Source: Phalacrocorax aristotelis
Taxonomy: Eukaryota > Chordata > Aves > Suliformes > Phalacrocoracidae
Length of the DNA: 64,000 nucleotides
Assembly (NCBI RefSeq): GCF_949628215.1
Contig: NC_134286.1
Coordinates: forward strand, 1,426,001 to 1,490,000
Direction of reading: 5' to 3'
How positions within the stretch are numbered: position 1 is the first letter of the stretch; each line of letters opens with the position of its first letter. The notes under the pieces are model-generated. The model was not told where the DNA came from, made no database searches, and was given only the letters and a program-made list of their open reading frames with translations. Shown one piece after another: positions 1-19,989 of the stretch. The position numbers and the translations under genes were made by a program.

Positions 1-344
1 TCTCCCAGAGTAAGGGAAATGATTAAGTGTTTAAACAGCAAAAGAATATTTGTGTAATACAGAGATTGGCAAAGGCTGTTATTCTGACAAGACAGTGGGA
101 CCTAAATTGTACTTTTTCCTCTGTCTTCAGAAAGCAAATAAAACTCTTGTCCTTGTTCTTCACAGTTTTAAGCACAGATGGACGACCTGAGTAATATGTG
201 TGATTTCAGAATCTGGGTATTTTTCAGTAAATCAGCTAAAAATAGTGAGAAGTAATTCGGACAGATAACGACAGTTGTTTAGGACAAAACAGCTTTTTGG
301 GGCTCTCGCCTAAAGAAGGTTACAAAATAAAAAGCTAGAAACAA

Positions 345-3300
345 ATAATCCAGTGGCTTTCAGCTTTATTAAATAAGCGAACTTTTTATATATATGAAGT
401 ATAACATGTTTCATAATATTAAATAATTGTGCAAAACTTTTACACAGAGCAGGAGGGGGAACAGGTAATAGCCTATATTTCTTTTAGGTTCTTCTCTCAA
501 TTCTTTTAATCCATTTACAAACTCCAAATACCACAGACCAAAATCATAGATAATGACTTTTCAAAGGCTAACCCAACACTGGCATGAGAATAATTTAAAC
601 GGCGCACTGGTATTTTTCCAGTTGAAATATTGCAAAAAATACAGTTAGGGCTCTGCCACAGAGACAAGCTATGGGTACATAAAAGGAGGAATAAAGCTGA
701 ACCCTCACCATAGGCATAATAGTGATGGCTCTAATGATCCGACTACTATGAGTCCTGTAGTACTAATGCTTCACGTAAAATTTTGGCACGTCCAGACAAA
801 GGATTATTTCAACTCCATAGACCAAAGTCTCACAGGTAAAGTCTCTTTACCATGGAGTTTTAAAAATTACTACAGTCAAAATATAGCCTTTGAAACGTTG
901 CTGCTTGTGGTTTGGTATACAGCTCGCGTATACCTGCCTGTCACCAAGTATTTTTTAACAGAAACATCTGGACAGACTCTTCGCGTGTTCTGACTTTATC
1001 ATTAAGAATTTCAAAGTGCCAAAATTCACAATTTGAAGCAAACCGGCATTAGAAGTATGTGGGGGGGGAACTCACCTTGATAGAGGTTTGCTTTCGTTTG
1101 TTCTTTCAGTGAGGATCCTTCTGCTTGTTCTAAGTTTACAGTTAAAGCATGTTTACAAAAGCTAAATAGACTTGTGCTAGTTGATGAATTACATGCAGCA
1201 GCAACTAGAGCAGTGCACGCTTATTACTACAGAGATTTACAAATACCACATACTGGTTGAACATCCATTTTCAGTCATTTTGTCATTAAGACTTACATTA
1301 TATTTGGGTCAACCAAAAAAACCCAAAGAGATTTATAAAATTTTACAACAGTTAAACAGTAATGTTTAATTCTACAAATGAATAAAGCCAACTACTGCAG
1401 CTCAAGATGACAACAACAGGACTAACAGTAGTGAAATCATCTATATGTACAGTTTAATATATTACTGACCTGTAATTCTTAAAAAACAACACACACACAC
1501 ATGAAATAACTTAGACTGGCATCCCATAAAGCAGTTGATTTTTGATTCATGAATTTGTGATTATACACTTGTATAAGTAAGTGACAAATTGTGTGAAAGT
1601 AATATAGCTAGAGATGAAAGCTCAGTAAATCAGAACTCTGAGAACACTCTGGCCCCAGTAAAGCACTAAAGCCTACCGCCTAACGCTTGCTGATTGCAGT
1701 AGGCCAGGATTTTCCCTTCCCACTTGTTTTTTTCCCTCATCCAGAATTGTAATTTCATGGATTTTTATTAAAATAGTTTCTAGAACTGTTCTCTTACCGT
1801 TTTAAAAACATTTAAATACCATGCTCTCAAAAAGAGCATTTATACAAAGTCATATATTTACAATATAGACAGTTATGATCAGGTGTTAGTAAGATCAACT
1901 CTTCCACGTAAGAAGAAATCTGAGCTTATGCGCTGAAGATTAACGAATGTGTCAGTGTTTTGAATTGTCTTGTAAACGTATCTGAACACAGATGTGGATG
2001 ACTGAATTCTCACTTAAAGTAGCTGATTAGGAAAGACTACATCACATTAAAAAGTTTTGTTACCTCTAAGGAGGACTAAACAGGCACAATATTTGCGAAG
2101 TATTTCCACAAGGCTACGCTCCCTGTTCTGTAACTCTCTGCACGATGGATGCTAATAGCCGCTTAGAAAAACAGCGTGTGCCTTCAAAGTGCCTTAGGGA
2201 CATGTGTGCTGGGTTTGTATTGGCATAGCATTCCCGTTTTTTAAAAAGGATTTTTTCTATCAGTAAGACAAGTTAGTGAAAATTAAAAGGACTAGACAAA
2301 TCCTACAAAAATTAGTATCTCCATAAACCACCCAACACTTAATGCAGAAATTTCTGCTCAGTTTTCCGTGTTAGAAAACATCAAAAACACCTACTACACC
2401 TCTCTTAAAATAGCTTATCTTTATAGTTGGAGAAAAAGGGAACAAACATTTTTCTACATACAAATATTTAATTCCATGCAAGATGGAAAACGTGAGTGCA
2501 CAATAAACTTCATTTTATAGCTAAATAATTTATAAATTAATCTGTTAAGAATAAAGCAGGGTCTATAGAATTACATTGGTACATTTTAAACACATGCAGA
2601 TGAGTCAACAGCAACATTTTTACATAAAGTTTAGTGCAAGAATGTATCTGCTTAATAAATAGACTAAAGATAACTATGTGATGCTTTGAGGTGTACACAC
2701 AGTATCTGTGCACATAATAAACTGGTTCTGAAAAGTTGTCTTTGTTTGTCTATAAACTACAAGTGCCCATTTTAAATAAAAAAGAGCCATAATTACTCAT
2801 GGGCTACTTCCCTGTGACACATGGTGTCACAGACATTGTGGTGAAAATGTAATACTGAAGTTAATCTAGAGATTTTTTTTTTTTTTTATACACAGTTTTT
2901 ATACAATCAAGAAAAAGAGATACAATTTGTATCAACAAACAAAAGGTCATTTCTGGTTATTTGAGGCATTGCTCTCAGCTGCTTATACCATGCAAGAGAA
3001 GAGAATAAGAATTAATTGCAAATTAAAAATATAAAATGCTGGTTAGGAAAAATATTTTTGAAAATTGATCAAGAGTTAAGTCTGTTTTCCCTAACTATTA
3101 TAAATGTCTGAAGATTTTTTTCCTATTAACAGAGATGATAACCAACTAAAACAAGTTATTTTTAAACACTAAGTGTAAATGCAGAATCACCTTCACATTA
3201 ACTCATTTTAAATATGTCATTTTAAATACATAATGACACGGTCATTAGATATGTTACCTGCACCGACACAAGAATATTTATCCTGTGTGAAATGATATGG

Positions 3301-4975
3301 TTCTCAAATCTCAGGAAATTAATGGTAGTTGCACCCGTAACTGTGGTTTGTTTTGGGGTTTTTTTCCTTCTTTTTTTTTTAATGACAGGAACATATTTTG
3401 CACGATAAAGAGGCCACAAGATATTTTGAATCAAACCAACCATTACAGTAACACAAGTGGAGGAAATGATATAACTTTGTTCCTCAGACAAACAGATAAC
3501 TAGAAAGCAGCATGCAAGCCATTATCAAAACACCAGAAACAACCCTGACTGCAGCCTCACGTTCCGTGTGTTTCACAGTAAGAAACATTTAGGCAGTGTC
3601 ACACCTTCTCATGAAGAAACAAAAGGCCATAAACCAGGCCTTCTCAACTTTCATGAAAAAAAACTACAGTAGAAGTCAACAAGTCCTAGCTCGAGACATA
3701 TCGAGTTAGTAATGGTTTGAAATGTTGAAATATACAATGGATTCAAAAAAGGGCGTCCAGTCCATGCAGCTTAAAAAAACAATAAATGCCTCTTTTGGAG
3801 ACATTTAGCTACAAAGGTTCCCACCCTGAGCAAGGTACCAGTTGCGCAAACAATGCCACACAAAATTAGCTCACCTGTTGAAACAGGAACTCTAAAAGCC
3901 TTCATGAGGCAAATGCACACCTTTGCGTGGACCTGAAGCACAAAAACCAGGCCAGCTTTGCCTTAAACCCAAACCGTAGCACCTCTTTTCAAGACGCAAC
4001 CTTCCGCTGCCTTCTCACGGTGCTCTCGTAAGGCCCTCTCGAATGTCAGGCTCCCTCAGACACCACCTTGCCCCAGAGGAAGGGCTGTGGTTACTGACGA
4101 CCTCCCATGTTAACATCCAGCTTCCGCTGCTTAAGGTTGAGTAATCCAATTTACATAAAACCAACACTTTGCTCTCAGCTTGTCTAGCCACCTGGGCCAG
4201 CAGCTCCTTAATGCACAGTTGAGAGGTGAGTCTGAAGAGAGACGCTACAGTTAAACTTCTTTTAGTTTCCTGAATGGCACTCACGCCTTCACCACTCCTT
4301 AATGTTTTGGTCCTAATTTAAGTATTTGGCGTCCGTTGGATTGAGCCAAAGTATTGGCCAATGTAAGAGCTACTCAAACGCTCAGGGAACAGTTTTGAAA
4401 TTTTAAGTACCAACAACAATCTTGAAATTTAAAAGCTGAGATCAATTTTTCCCTTTGCAAATTGCGTACTTTCATTTTTTTCGTCAAGTTTACTTTTTCT
4501 TCAATATTTATATGCCAGACGGCGGTGTCAAATGACAAAGCTGAAACCCTAAAAGTCATCTGGGTGTGTATAGAGCATTCTTTTAAAGGCCAATTAGGTA
4601 TTTATAAGCAAATTGAAAGTGTACACTAATACATGCAATAGAATTGCTAACAGTAATTTCGTAGTAACAGGTTTGAGACACTGAACGTGACATTGTAGTT
4701 CTTAATGAGCTATCCATGCAGCAAGGTATGCATTTCCTATAAAATACTATTAAAAATCCCTATATTTGAAATCTTAAAGTTTGCAATACAATAAACTCTT
4801 ATATAGTGCCTCAGCATATATATCTATATATGTGTGATTGCTACTGTGTACAGCATTTTATACTACCATCTTAGTAGAAAATATTTACAACCGAGTGGCC
4901 CCTTTCTTCAGCTAAGTGTTCCTCCAGGTCCTATATGCTGTATAGTTTCATTTGTCCAAGAGAGGCTGTAACGCT
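345..4975 (-). other. ZC3H12B: Probable ZC3H12B 3'UTR
   Basis: This 4.6-kb AT-rich stretch follows the TAA with no splice-like exon, no transposon I recognise and no convincing ORF. It has many ATTTA-type AU motifs on the minus strand. A minus-strand AATAAA (plus TTTATT, 365-370) is the candidate distal poly(A) signal, which would put the end near 345. A second AATAAA at 1764-1769 is a possible proximal site. Internal simple repeats are a short CA run near 1492 and a T run at 2873-2887. The exact end is inferred. Confidence 0.55.
365..370 (-). terminator. ZC3H12B: Candidate distal poly(A) signal of ZC3H12B
   Basis: AATAAA on the minus strand, in AT-rich context at the end of the putative 3'UTR. 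No cleavage-site data are available, and other AATAAA copies exist upstream (e.g. 1764-1769). Confidence 0.4.
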
Positions 4976-11976
<7,001 letters not shown>

Positions 11977-12140
11977 CACGTTCAGCTTCCAGCCAGAGAG
12001 CTCAGTTCTCTTTCATTTCCAAAGATTCCTGGGATTCATGCTCAATTGCATCGTGTTGGCCAATTAAAAGTTTACACAAGGCTGGAGTTAGTTTGCCTTG
12101 CTTACTATGTTCTGGCATAAACAACACCAACATGAAGTTC
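11977..12140 (-). other. ZC3H12B: ZC3H12B 5'UTR part of exon carrying the start codon
   Basis: On the minus strand a strong acceptor (T/C tract then CCCAAAG, plus-strand 12141-12160) precedes the exon start at 12140. An in-frame TGA at 12015-12013 closes the frame upstream of the ATG. This supports a spliced 5'UTR whose first exon lies further upstream, probably in the CpG island near 34 kb. Confidence 0.7.
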
Positions 12141-15100
12141 CTTTGGGGGGGGAGAAAAAAAAATTAGCTTTTGACAAATTCTGCTAAATACTCAGTTACA
12201 ATTATTTTGTTTACAAGTCAGTAGAGGTCCCTAGTCATTCATATTTCTGTGTAAAAATTGATCATAATAAAGCATATAATTATGTTGTCTCTTTAAACAC
12301 AAATTAAACTCTTTCCCTCCCCCAGTTACTCTATGTAGAAAAAAAAAAATTCCACTTCCCACACAATAAACTTACAGCTGGAATTTAAATAGTGTCTCAG
12401 TAATATGTAAAGATAATAAAACAGAAAAGGGTGACCCACCACTTTCAGCAGAAACCTATCTTTACAGCCAGCTGCTGCAGGAACAGCCTGTCTACATCTG
12501 GAACAACTGTGCGGAGCTCCAGTATGGATAAAACTTACACAAACTATTGCAGCCTCTTTCAGTAAGGGTTTACTACCAGAACTGACAAGTTAAGTTTACT
12601 GCAAGCTGGCTGCTAGATGTAAAGGTCAATAACAAGATGCACAAAGGTTCTGCACGACTATCATCTTATGCACTGTTTACTGTACCTACTGCACTGAAAA
12701 TTCCAAAATCAAGGATGGATATTACTGCATTGTGTCAGAAAGTCAGGACACTCATAATTGTTGTCTTATACCAGAACTAAAAAATCGTTTAAGGAATTCT
12801 ACTGAGAGGTCTGACAAACTAGAAGATTCAAGTGACCTATGAAGGGCTGAACTGATGTCTTGGAGCCTTTGAAAAATAGTTCTTAAAAGGAATTGCACCT
12901 ACAGCAGTGTATGTGTTAGATAAAATGATAACCTAAGACCTAGATATATATGCAGGTAACTGGAGAAAACTGATTACCAAAGTAATTAGCTAGAGGCCTA
13001 CTCCCAGAATGCTGCAAGTCCCACTCTCCTCTCCTCTACAAAAGAGCAGACCGGAGAATACACGATCCAGAGTGAGTAATGAAAAAATAGTGATGTAGTA
13101 GTCTTCAAGAAGCCATTTATTTTAAATCCACTTTCTCATTTTGATAAATCTTGCTTTTATTAAAGTCACCTCATTTAGATGTAACTAGAGACGAAGAGTA
13201 GAAAGACTGAAAGACAAAAATGAAAAGGTACCAAACATCTGAAAGAGCATATTTTTAAAGCGATATCTACTGCAGAGACTTCTGTCAGCAAAGATGTAGC
13301 CAAAGATGTATGAGAAGCATAATCCTGGATTTAAACAGCAATCACAGAAGAAAGACCTAGTGCTGACACCAGTTTTCCAACATACCTTTGCTTTTAACAG
13401 CATAGCTAGTTACCTTTGTGTTCTGATGAATACTATAGATATAAGCTGTGGATGCATGAAAAGCTCTTTCCCAGGATTCCTATGAAAATTTTTGTGACAC
13501 AAAATAGGCATGACTTTGGCACTGGAACAGAGATTGGTCAAAGATGTCCTTTCCTAATAAGTTCCTCATTCACCCAAAAAGAACTTTTTTTAAAAAAAAA
13601 ACCTCAAACCCAGAAAACCCCAAAAGTATAACTTATGGATTTTGGGGGGGTTGTTGGTCGCTAGTGTGGCTAAGAATAAATTAATATCTCTTTCATGCAC
13701 CTTTTTAATCCCCTCTCATGTCTCTTCTACTCCTTTAGGCTCTGAGCAAGCATTAAAAGGCAACAAAATTTTCCTCAAAAGAACATTAGCACTCAACCAA
13801 GTACATGAATTATTTATATACAGGACATTATCAAATACACTTGTATTCAAAAGCTTCTTAAAAATCTGATTTCTATCTCCCCAAGAGACCATAGTGGCTC
13901 TTATTTAATTACTGTGGACTACCAAAAGAGCAAATAATAGGAGAAATGTTCCTTTAATGTACAGCAGTGTAACTCCCTTGATGTACAGTAATGCCAAATC
14001 TAGGGACTAAAAATAAGTACTGGAATCTGTCTTGGGGGAAAAGTTGTGTCTAGTGTAGCTAAAAGAAGACTATCTCTGACATTGTTCATTTTATTATTTA
14101 TTTGATTTTCTTCCTAAAAATAGAACTTTAAATTTTTCCACAGAATGAAGTTCAGTAGATACTGAAATCAAGCAAATGAAAATGCTGACGTGCACGAATA
14201 TATTAGCTTAGTGATGTAAAACAAATAAAATAAATGTAAAAACAAAAACTTACATACTAAAAGTATCTTTAAAATTAAAAACTTTTCTTCTTCTTTTTTC
14301 CTGAAAAACAGTACAGATATTTTACAAAGCATTATAAGCCACAAAAGAAAAATTAAAGAACCACCAGTGTGCACATAAGTCAAAGCTTATTCATTCCAGT
14401 TTTCAGATCCTTTCATTTTTAGGTAGTAAGATGCAGAAAATCATAGCCCCTGATATACCACTCATCTCAGAAAGCTTTCTTCCTTGACTATTTCCCTACA
14501 TTAAATGGTGGTTTTCTGTTGCCTGTGGGAGTATTTCAGAGAACAACAGGTCTAGAAGAGTGATAAAATTTGATAGTCAAAACCATAAAAATGTCAAAGA
14601 ATCTGTAAGTCAGGTCTCTACTGGCCTAACACCACCACCACAAAAAAAAAACATTAAATTGTCTCAAAGTGAAACAAAGTTTATTGATATGCAAAACATT
14701 TACACAGTAATATATATCTACTTTAAACAGGCCAAACAGTTACATCCTACAAGTCTGCACTCTAATTTATGCTCTCTAGTTACACATCGCACTTGACTGT
14801 GGTAAATTTACATACTGACAGAGATGGTAGAAATATATCCAGAATACAATGAACTTCAACCCGCATTTCTAGTGACACTGGAAAGTACCTGCCTACTAAA
14901 GGTAGGCATCTTAAGAATATGTATGTTTACAAATGACCAATTGTAGGTAAGTATATTAGATGGAAATTTTATTTATTTGTATGCTTTTTTTGCTTTGGGG
15001 ATAAAGATCTGTCACATTCAGTTCAAGTCACTGAGACCTCTTACGAGTGGCTATGGGGAAATTACTCCTATCATTAACTGTACAGTAGAAAAGGTTGAGA

Positions 15101-17529
15101 AGAAAGAAAAGCATATTCTAAAATATAGTGCTAGTTCTCTTATCATGTGAAGCACAGTCTGAGTGAAAATTTCTTTTGATGAATATGGATAACAAGATTT
15201 TCAGCTATGACTGGGTCGTTCTTAAGTAAGCAAGCAAAGTACATAGCAAAGGTGGCTAGCTTGACTGAACCATTCATGGTCTCAAAATTACTCCAAACAG
15301 TGCCAAAGGTAACGGCTCTCACTTGTTCATGCTCTTTTTGTGATGCACATACATGCAAACACAAACATGCATGCAGAGAGGGCTGCTCAAAAACCTAGTT
15401 TCCTTAGAAAATCAGGCTAATTAAAGAAAATGCTAATCACTTGTATCTAAAAAAAAAAACTAAAAGGACAAGTTTTGGGTCATCCAACGCTATTTTTTAA
15501 CAAAGAACCACCACATTCTAAGTCCTTTATGCAATATGGGATAAAAACACAGTTTCCTTGCATTTGAATGGAAATTCCAGTGTTGATTAGTTAGGTTCAG
15601 GTTAGACTTAGATTATCTTAGATTTAGATACTTGCTGTTCTTTAATATTATACACTCAAAAAGTATCCCTCTAAATATTTAGATACCATTATTATTACAG
15701 TACTTTATTTATTTTGAGGGTTTTCTCTTGCACAGCACTAATAGCAGTATATGTACAACCCAAGTACTTGCCAACATAGATGTGTTAATCACCTTAATCT
15801 GCAATTAATTTTCATTAGGTCTCATGTATAACCTTGTAACTAGCCAAAATTAAACTAAAGGATATAAAAAAATTATAAAAGAACATTAAAAAACAGGTTA
15901 TCAACAGACTGTACCCTCAGCTTACAAAATATTGCAACCAAGGAATACACTACAATATCTGTGGTAAGACTCAGTTTTTCAAGTTTATGACACTGGACAA
16001 AGACCAGTGTGATTCTGTTGGTCCAAGTTTAAAGATCTCCATTCTTTTTCCCAAGTTGTCATCATTTCTTTAAGTGTAATGTGACAAGAATGTATTTGGC
16101 TTTTGTTAAACTTATCATGCCTGGTTTTCCACCCCTAGTAAATAATCCTACCCCTTTGCCAGTGGAAATCTTATAAGAATGATCAGCCAAAGGTTTTTAA
16201 GTCTGGAAATAGCCTTGAAAGTATGACGAAGGGAAAGGAGGTTGTTTAGGGTTTCAAATTTACTGGTAACTTCTCCATTGGTTTTATTTCAGCAAATTAT
16301 TTTCTGGAAGTAATCCATTTAAACCAATTTTTAAGAGGACCAAATTTACATTCCCTTAAAAACACTTAAATACTAATTTAAGCTACATAAAAAATATGTT
16401 CCTTCCCAATTGGAAATGAAATCAACTGGACTCATAGAGACTATGATCTTTTTTTTTAACAGTAATAAAATAATCTGGGTAACACTGTCACTATTAGTTC
16501 CACACTTAGATTTTTTTTCAATTTTTTTTTTTTAAATGACAAGTATACAAGTTTTGCTCTTTTTTCTTTTTCCCCTCTTTCTTAGCTGGTAACTCTCTTA
16601 CCTGCACATAAACTGATTTCACCATTTTGTTGCATTGTCCCAATCCCACATACATATCTCTAGTTTTCTGTTATTTAACATCATATAAGCAATATATCAT
16701 AAATTTCATTTGTCCTTCCCTGAAAGTAAAATCTTATTTTAACAAGAAGATAGTTTGATCATAGTCAGATCTAAATAATCCTGAATTCAAAAATTATGTA
16801 AAACAAACAACAAAATCTAATCCTAAGAACAATTTCTATCTCTGCTGCTGGCATACTCACTTGTCTTGCTTACAAAGAAAGTGGCTCAGATGCAATCCAC
16901 GTTAGGAAGCAGTATTGTGTATCTCAAAGGACTGCTCTATGCCAGTCCTGCCCTGTGCTGTACTATTCTTTGGTCACTAGTGATAGTCTGGTGGATCTGT
17001 TATGAAACCTCACTCTATGACAACACCCACTTCTGTGACTCATCTTGGAGTTTCTTGCCTTTTTTTCATTCATGTCAACCTTTGGTTGAAAGACACTAGG
17101 GAAATTTTAGCTGCCTCATCCCTCTCTTGCACAGCAGTGGAAAATATTTGGTCTGTGACGTAATGATCACCATTATCTTTCAAATATTTGAGATGGGAAT
17201 TAAAAATCTGCTAAAAAATAAATAGATCTCTAGTTATCTTCAAACTATTAAAAAATTAAATCACAGTGTTTTATAAAAATCTCCTCTTCATATCCATCTA
17301 GGGTCTTGTGATCCTAGGATCTCGAAGCAATAAAAAGCCAAAAGGTCCTGTCTGTACCAGCTGTAGTAATTTCTACCAAGATATATCTCAGATCTTCCAC
17401 AAAAAAAGATACAATATGCAGACATTGTAGCTTCTGGAAAAGGAGCTTTCCCCCCATTTTCTCTAAACACCCAGCACACAAAGCCAATTTCTGAGGAGGC
17501 AACTTCTGTCAAACAGTTCAGATAACCAG

Positions 17530-18136
17530 TGGTTTAGCCCCAGTCAGCCACTAAGCACCACACAGCCACTCACTCGCTTACTCCCCCCACCTCAGCGTGA
17601 TGGGGGAGAGAATCGGAAAAGCAAAAGCAAGAAACCTTGTGGGCTGAGATAAGAATAGTTTAACAATTAAAATAAAATAGTAATGGTAATAATGGTGATT
17701 ATAATAATGATGATGATAATTAAAATTATAATATAATGAAAAGGAAAATAATGACAGAAATTAAACTGGGGGCGGGGGTGTGTGTGTGATGCAACCGCTC
17801 ACCACCCGCTGACCAACGCCATCAGCCCCTGAGCCACAATTACTGCTTCCTCCGGCCAGCTCCCCTCAGTTAACATACTGGTCATGACACCATAGGATAT
17901 GGAATATCCCTTTGGCCAGTTTGGATCCACTGTCTTAGCTGTGCCCCCTCCCCTCCTGGCTTCTTGTGCACCCGGCAGAGCATGGGAAGCTAGAAAAGTC
18001 CTTGACTAATATAAGCACTACTTAGTAACAACTAAAACATCAGTGTTATCAACATTATTTTCATACAAAATCCAAAGCACAGCACTGTAGCAGCTACAGT
18101 GAAGAAATTAACTCTATCCCAGCTAAAACCATGACA
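17530..18136 (+). mobile_element. Solo LTR of an avian ERV (ERVL-like, 'GTGGTTTAACCCCAGC' family)
   Basis: It starts TGGTTTAGCCCCAGTCAGC and continues CACTAAGCACCACACAGCC, CTCACTCGCTTACTCCCCCC and GATGGGGGAGAGAATCGG. It ends AACTCTATCCCAGCTAAAAC-CATGACA. The same landmarks recur in order in the copy at 41406-41919. No internal viral genes adjoin it, so it is a solo LTR. An AT-rich run of TAA/GAT triplets (about 17655-17760) sits in its first half. I saw no clear target-site duplication. It lies antisense to ZC3H12B, in its intron. Confidence 0.8.
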
Positions 18137-19989
18137 AGCATCAACAGCAATATTGCCAGAAAATGAGGCAGGCAGTCTCCAGAGCCCACCTCTATAGCCC
18201 TGCACACTTTTGTACAAAGAGCTCCTAGGAAACAAGTCAGCTTGCACCAAAGCCTCTCCACCCTTAGCCAGTTGCTCGATCTGTGCAGAACTTAACTGTT
18301 CCGCTGCATCCACAGCCTTGGGATGTTGTAGGATTTGTTCCCAAATGCATAAGGTTAAGATTCTCAAACAATGAGGGTTACCTCATTGTTGGGTCAGGAT
18401 CACCAAAACAAACAAAAAAATCCAGCAACAAAAATATTACAGCACAGGACCAAGTTTTCCCGCTGACCATCGAGAGAGGGCACCTAGGAAGGAAGAAGGG
18501 TTGTATTACTCCTAAGCCAGCAAACATAGTGGATTGAAAAACTGAGCAAGAGAAAGCAGCAGCAACTACCACTACTTTAACACAGCACCCTTCTTGATAC
18601 CCTCCAGATTAGAAATCAGACTTGAATACCATCATTCACAGCTACAAAAACAGCACCATGGTCTCTCCCTCATTTCTTCACAGTCCTGAACAGTCCAATC
18701 TATACCCTATTTCAACTCCTGGAACTACCTATAGTCCCACAGATATCACTATAGATCTACTATGCGTATTCACAGAATATAATCTGGACCCTTACCCCTG
18801 AGCAAACCAGCTCTCATCAGTGAGAAAAGGCATAGCTACAGAAACTGATTAATACTTGTCCTCAAATTGCAGCTGTGTGTTTTTGTGTTTGGTGTTTTTT
18901 TTTTGTTGTTTTTTTTTTTTTTAACTAAATCTGCAATCCTGTTCTGGAGCCCAGGAACAGTACAGTACAGATAGTGTCTCTTTTCAGTCAATCAGAATTT
19001 TGATCTAACAAGCCTATCAGTCACTGCCTTTGCCAATGCCAGCGATCAAGATATAATCAGTACCACCACTCAGAAAAGGCTCAGATGCCCTGTTCTTGGA
19101 AAGCTGAGGTCTCTGCTCTGTACTAGTCTGTGTGACACTGTAATTGGTCTCTCTTTATTTCTGACTTCCAGTTAAGTACCTCTACTTGCTATCACTATCT
19201 CTCCACATACAGTGTGACAAGCATTCAGTATACTATCCCTTCTTAGTTAACCACACTGTTCTCCTTCAAATAAAGGAGTCAACTATTATGTATGCATATC
19301 AGGGAAATTAGTTTTCTGAATGTTCAAAACATTTAAGCTCAGTGACTTGAATTCACCACCTGCCTCAACTGTGGAACTGTTTCCTTTGCAACAATCAGAC
19401 TAAAGAAATTGCTGATTAAAAACTCTAAGTAGGAAGTTCCTATGAAGTTCCTTTAAAAGAAGCTTGATGCTGCCAGGAAATAAAAAAAACAAATGAGATA
19501 CTAATCAGATTCTACTTGCTACCTCAAACACAAGAAGGGCCCAGGGAACAGTTGTGGCCACTGCTCTTTACACCAGGAAAGGTGAAATGGTATTACGGAG
19601 ATACAAGATTAACATTTTATCTTGACATTAAGTCAAGTCCAAGTCCTCCATTTTTCACTGCTCTTACAATTTCTAATACCTCTTTGAGCAAGTTTTGGAT
19701 TTTTTTATTAAGCTTTTCGTAAGTAGCTTGTCCTACCTTCCCCTCACTACCTCTTCAACTAACATGAGGTCCTTGCGTCACTGTTTGTATCTGTTGCCAT
19801 TGAAGCCTAACCTAATGAAGAATTTTAAAACACATTTATAGTTGCTAGTATTGTTTCCTGCTTTCCATGCTGCTTATACATTCTTGTCAAATACGTGCCA
19901 AACACAATACCAAATAACTATGGTTTCTGTTCAGCAAACCCTGAGCTGCTGCATACCTCCAGTTCCAGCCACTAGCAATGCTGAGCGTG

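Noticed and set aside
11977-11979. GTG as start codon of ZC3H12B one codon upstream of the ATG
   Set aside because: Nuclear vertebrate genes rarely start at GTG, and an ATG follows immediately with a human-like N-terminus.
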